NCBI GenBank assembly: GCA_003427395.1
Contig: BFEA01000407.1
Location: 1,112,165-1,170,859, forward strand
Direction of reading: 5' to 3'
DNA length: 58,695 bases
DNA from: Chara braunii
Lineage: Eukaryota; Streptophyta; Charophyceae; Charales; Characeae
A program made the translations under genes and the position numbers. Within the stretch, counting starts at the first letter, position 1. Each line of letters begins with the position of its first letter. Shown here one piece after another: positions 55,381 to 58,695 of this stretch. The notes below the pieces were generated by a model. That model did not search any database and was not told where the DNA came from. It worked only from the letters and a program-made list of their open reading frames with translations.

Positions 55381-55684
55381 TTGCACGGGGTTTCGAAGCG
55401 TTTTTTTTTTTTTTTTTTTTTTTTCTGTTTTTAGTTTTTGTTACGCAATAGAAAACAACAATGCCCCCAAAACAAATATGGGCGTGTAGGGTTTTTTTAG
55501 CCCTAAACGCCCATATATATATATATATATATATTTCTTTTTTTCATGCGTTAGAAAAAAAAAAAATCCTGCACCAAACTCGACTGGTCGACTGTGGCCG
55601 AACCTCTCCGATTCGGCCGTCGGCCGAGGCCGCGGCCGATTTCCCCCCCTCGACCGAGGCCGGGCGTGCAACATAGGCGTGAGG

Positions 55685-56361
55685 AACAATGGCCAAAATA
55701 TTTGTGCTATGCAGTTTCGGCCGACAACATCACGGTCAAATCAAGTACGAGGTATCCCCCTTACACCCTTTGGTTCAGTAGACACTGCCTCATGCCCATA
55801 AAATTCCACGTCGACATTTGGACAAGTGTCACGTGGAAGACCAACATAACAACTTGAAGGGGCGAGTTGTTAGAGGCGAGGATACAACAGGTAGCCGAAA
55901 ATCTTGACGCTGAACTTACCGAGGTCGGGAAAAACATCGAGAAGGAGAGGATAAAAGGAAAAGAAAGGTGGGACAAGAATTTGCGGGTCGGTCTAAAACC
56001 GATAGCGACTAGTGATCTTGTCCTGATGTACGACTCGTCATTAGAGAAGACTTGGAGCAGGAAGCTGGCCAATAGGTGGATGGGGCCGTACCGGGTCCTA
56101 AAGAGGTTGGATGGGGGAGCATATCTTCTTACCGAATTAGATGGGACCAGGTTACGGGACCCTATCGGGGGGGCTCGCCTCAAACTTTTCCGATGGAGAG
56201 GGACCCTTAGAGAGGAACCAAAAAGGGAAGGGAAGAAAGCAGTCGACGCAGAGGTGACCATCACCTACGAAAAGGGAGAAACTTCGAAACAAGGGGCCTC
56301 TTCACGACCTCCTAAGAGAGGATATAGGGTTCGGAAACCTCCCCCACCAAAGACCCCTTGA
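55685..56361 (+). pseudogene. pol: Integrase C-terminal part
   Basis: It resumes QWPKYLCYAVSADNITVKSS and YPPYTLWFSRHCLMPIKFHV, meets TGA at 55855-55857, then continues in frame with LLEARIQQVAENLDAE, RWDKNLRVGLKPIATSDLV and WMGPYRVLKRLDGGAYLLTE, the GPY/F-type integrase tail. The frame ends at 56361 after a basic Pro-rich end. No chromodomain is evident. Confidence 0.85.
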
Positions 56362-56540
56362 AGAAAGAAACGGTCAAGGGAAGATGACGGTGATACCGAC
56401 CACTTAGGAAAGCGCGGGTTGAGAGAAAGAACGAGCGCTTCGAGGAAAGCCTTGAGAGTCCAACGCGAGAGATAAGAGAGGAAGCGAAAGAGAAAGAGGC
56501 GAGAGAGAAGGATGAGGAGGCGAAGACCGGTGTAGAAGCT

Positions 56541-56703
56541 TGTATCATAGTTCCAAAGGAAGAAATACTAGGAGAGGTTGTACCATAGTTAGGAGAGAGA
56601 TGTATCATAATTCCAAAGGACGGAAGCTAAGGGGAGTTGTACCATAATTAGGTAATGACATTTAGAAACTAGAAAGTTAAGTCATGTGTCATGGTTCCAG
56701 GGA
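56541..56703 (+). repeat. 60-bp tandem repeat, 2.3 copies
   Basis: GTATCATAGTTCCAAAGGA (56542) and GTATCATAATTCCAAAGGA (56602), with a third partial GTGTCATGGTTCCAGGGA at about 56685. It lies between the integrase end and the polypurine tract. Confidence 0.75.
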
Positions 56704-56719
56704 AGAGAAACTAATCAAC

Positions 56720-56736
56720 AAAGAAAAAAAGAGGGG
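56720..56736 (+). promoter_or_regulatory. Candidate polypurine tract
   Basis: AAAGAAAAAAAGAGGGG, about 360 bp after the integrase stop. The next base would start the 3' LTR, but no TG start is seen there. GGGGGAAGAAAAGGGA at 56803 is an alternative. Confidence 0.4.
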
Positions 56737-57849
56737 AACGTAATCCGGTAGAGATGGTAATGCTAACCGGGGGAAAAGAGAATGCACATAACGAGTGTGC
56801 CGGGGGAAGAAAAGGGATCGTTAGGTGTGGGGAAAAGAGAGCTATGGGAAAGCTCATCGGGGACGACGAGAATTGGGGTGTGGGCTGGTTGTCAGGCGGC
56901 TGCCTACCATCTGAAGAACTTTATTTTTGAAGTCGATGAATTTTCAAACCTTTCTTTTTTTGCTTTTGTCTGAGTTTGATGCATGCGTGCGTGTGATTGG
57001 GAGGTTTGTGGGTGATTCTGAGTTTCTGGGTCTTCGTACTAACCCTTCAATGCACTAAAGTAACGGCTCAAACCACGGTCGCAAGCGGACTCGCGCGGAT
57101 CCCGAAAGTCGGAGTTTTCGATGCCAAGATCAAGGAAACGAGAACAAAAGGTGAACTGTTGAGCAAGTCAAGAGAGGCATAAAATAGGGGGACCTAGAAG
57201 GAACCCGCGCGTCATGAACTGCAGTCAAACTACTCCGCAGGTTTGACTATGCCTAGCCGTGGGGCTGCGGTCCGGAGAGAGAGACCTTCGGTGTCCGGAG
57301 AAGGCGGGCTGTGAGCTTTAGGCCGGAGCGTCGTGAGATATCGGGTTACTCATCTGCAAAGATGGAACTGACGGTGAGAGGGGGAGGGTGCTAGACGGGC
57401 GATGACACTAGCGGAGGGATGACTTGGAGTTGCTACTACATCGTGGATCACCCAGGCAATCGGACTCTGGCGGTCGAAGGGCGTGGACTTTGGTATGGGA
57501 GACGATGAGCTCGGTACTTGGCACGATCCGGGCAGGGGTCGGATGGCACGACAGTCTGACGAGCCTGTAGTATCTGGACAAGCGGGGAAATCGCCAAAGC
57601 CGAAGAGATCGACAGGCGCATTGGGGGGGGAGGAATGCCTGCTCGCTGGATAGGAAGAAGCGACAAGCAATGCAAAACTGATAACGGCCTCCGCGCACGC
57701 TGTTTGGGGACCCATGGCATGACTGGAAAGGCTTAGGAGAGGCAGTTTGTGCTGACAGGGACTCGTGGTGCGAAGAAGACCGAGACCACTCTTAACCAGG
57801 GCCAAGCTGGGCTGGCATGAATGGTCGATGGTCAGAGAGCGTCATCGGC

Positions 57850-58160
57850 TTGGCTGCGCTTGGACTACATACAAGTCCAGAAGCACCAGCCTCCTTTTCT
57901 AAGAAAATTCTTGATATCGGCCTCAAGAGCCATCATCAGTGTGACTGCGGTTGGGCTACATACAGGTCCAGATGCACCAGTCTCGTTTTCTGAGAAAATT
58001 ATCGATAATTGTCGCACGAGCCCATCATTAGCTTGACTGAATTTGGGCTGCATACAAGTCCAGATACACCAGTCTCCTTTTCTGAAGAAGTTCTTGATAT
58101 CTATCTCACGAGGTATCGTCGGCATGTCTGCATTTAGGCCACATATAAGGCCAAGTGCGA
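57850..58160 (+). repeat. ~92-bp tandem repeat, 4 copies
   Basis: GGACTACATACAAGTCCAG and variants at about 57862, 57952, 58048 and 58136, each followed by CACCAGTCTCCTTTTCTGA-like sequence in the first three. Lies within U3. Confidence 0.85.
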
Positions 58161-58359
58161 AAGTCACGCTTCTTGAAAAGATTCCTGATAACAGTTTTCA
58201 AGAATTTCCCGACATAGAATTGCAATTAGGCCAGATAAGGGGCAGGTCCGGAATCGTTCATTAACTACCTAAAAGGATTGAGTTGCGCTCCGATGGGCGG
58301 GAACTCCTAGAATACTTTCGAAAAGGATTGATGAAAGACAGGGTGAGCGTGGGAGAAGA

Positions 58360-58367
58360 TATAAAAG
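58360..58367 (+). promoter_or_regulatory. TATA box of the LTR promoter
   Basis: TATAAAAG in a purine-rich context, where an LTR promoter is expected. Transcription would start about 30 bp downstream, defining R. Confidence 0.55.
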
Positions 58368-58604
58368 GAACAGGAGGAGGGAGAGAAAAAGAAAAGCACA
58401 TGGAGCGAAGATCATTCGAAAGAGACAGACCGAACGCCCACGGATAGAGTCTAGCGGGCGAGGGATTGAAGTACGGCTAGCTCCAAACAGGCAAGCGGGA
58501 GTGAAAGACAGGTCAGCAGAGGGAGGCGGGTCCTAAGGCGCTCGGCTCCGACGCACGAAGCGTTCGAGACTGCGACACGAGGCGCTCGAACTTCGAGTCG
58601 GCGT

Positions 58605-58607
<3 letters not shown>

Positions 58608-58695
<88 letters not shown>
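58608..58695. repeat. (GA)n microsatellite at window end
   Basis: About 43 GA units to the last base. Such a tract is a common assembly break point. Confidence 0.95.

Larger units (their letters stand above)
54118..55675. mobile_element. MITE-like insertion, 1,558 bp, 9-bp TSD
   Basis: GGCGTGAGG flanks it at 54109-54117 and 55676-55684, and excision restores KGREEQWPKY in the integrase frame. The ends are inverted: TATGTT then a GGCCGCAGCCGAG-type GC-rich block on the left, mirrored on the right. A 9-bp duplication is typical of Mutator-like elements. The GC-rich GGCCG blocks extend at both ends. No transposase is present. The interior is unreliable because it contains an N and an adapter junction. 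Confidence 0.75.
1..58695 (+). mobile_element. Ty3/gypsy LTR retrotransposon, split by three insertions
   Basis: The retroelement parts occur in canonical order and strand: LTR end, PBS, gag with a CCHC knuckle, protease, reverse transcriptase, RNase H, integrase, candidate polypurine tract, 3' LTR. This order (RT before IN) is the Ty3/gypsy order. The pieces lie at 1-10872, 19014-21248, 53489-54117 and 55676-58695. Removing each insertion with one copy of its target duplication restores continuous protein sequence at all three sites. A long leader with extra ORFs upstream of gag recalls Ogre/Tat-type elements, but no homology is claimed. Every coding part carries stops or frameshifts, so the element is dead. 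Confidence 0.85.
56737..58695 (+). repeat. 3' LTR, partial (U3 and start of R)
   Basis: Non-coding, with a TATA box near 58360 and no second PBS. It runs off the window in (GA)n. The start position depends on the uncertain polypurine tract. Confidence 0.5.

Noticed and set aside
54818-55489. ORFs containing MCIRD and YTHLDVYKRQ
   Set aside because: These peptides are encoded by the mate-pair adapter junction, not by genomic DNA.
1-58695. tRNA, rRNA or other known non-coding RNA genes
   Set aside because: No cloverleaf with a consistent T-loop, and no rRNA-like conserved blocks were recognised by eye; a covariance-model scan was not possible.

Overview
The window looks like nuclear DNA of a plant-lineage eukaryote. 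It has a plant-type Ty3/gypsy primer-binding site, GT-AG splice signals, long microsatellites, nested transposons and no bacterial gene organisation. Reverse transcriptase and integrase variants of this kind, and element ORFs pairing a ParB-like with a methylase-like segment, remind me of the charophyte Chara braunii. That is recollection, not a search.

Layout. The whole window reads as one Ty3/gypsy retrotransposon taken apart by three nested insertions. It starts in the R/U5 part of the 5' LTR (1-1479), followed by a primer-binding site (1483-1500). Next comes a long leader with a tandem family of unknown ORFs (3.0-8.1 kb), then broken gag (8.6-9.9 kb) and protease (to 10872). An 8.1-kb non-coding insertion (10873-19013, candidate 3-bp duplication GGT) separates protease from reverse transcriptase/RNase H (19017-21248). 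A 32,240-bp element (21249-53488) splits RNase H from integrase. It has about 31-bp terminal inverted repeats and a 4-bp target duplication ACAC. A 1,558-bp MITE-like insertion (54118-55675, 9-bp duplication GGCGTGAGG) splits integrase. The retroelement ends with a candidate polypurine tract (56720-56736) and a 3' LTR that runs into (GA)n at the window end.

The 32-kb element is the main discovery. On the minus strand it carries a decayed reading unit of about 7.7 kb: a ParB-like segment, a methylase-like segment, a repeat-rich acidic region and a C-terminal Ulp1-type cysteine protease. A predicted 143-nt intron joins the last two in frame. On the plus strand it carries a long RNase-H-fold transposase, three tandem paralogues of an unrecognised protein (one still open), a further unknown gene and a diverged pair of a second unknown family. 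Inverted repeats of about 1.45 kb bracket the 22-kb core.

A 22-bp dyad, AAGTGCGA-N6-TCGCACTT with a fixed 6-nt spacer, recurs more than 20 times inside the element, mostly in gaps upstream of its genes. I did not find it in the flanking retroelement. It looks like an element-specific protein-binding site. ORF breaks are mostly single nonsense codons compatible with C-to-T decay, so the element is probably inactive here.

Assembly caveats: an unremoved Nextera mate-pair junction adapter lies at 55280-55317, and three single-N gaps (16501, 51724, 54552) are present, two of them between identical duplicated flanks.
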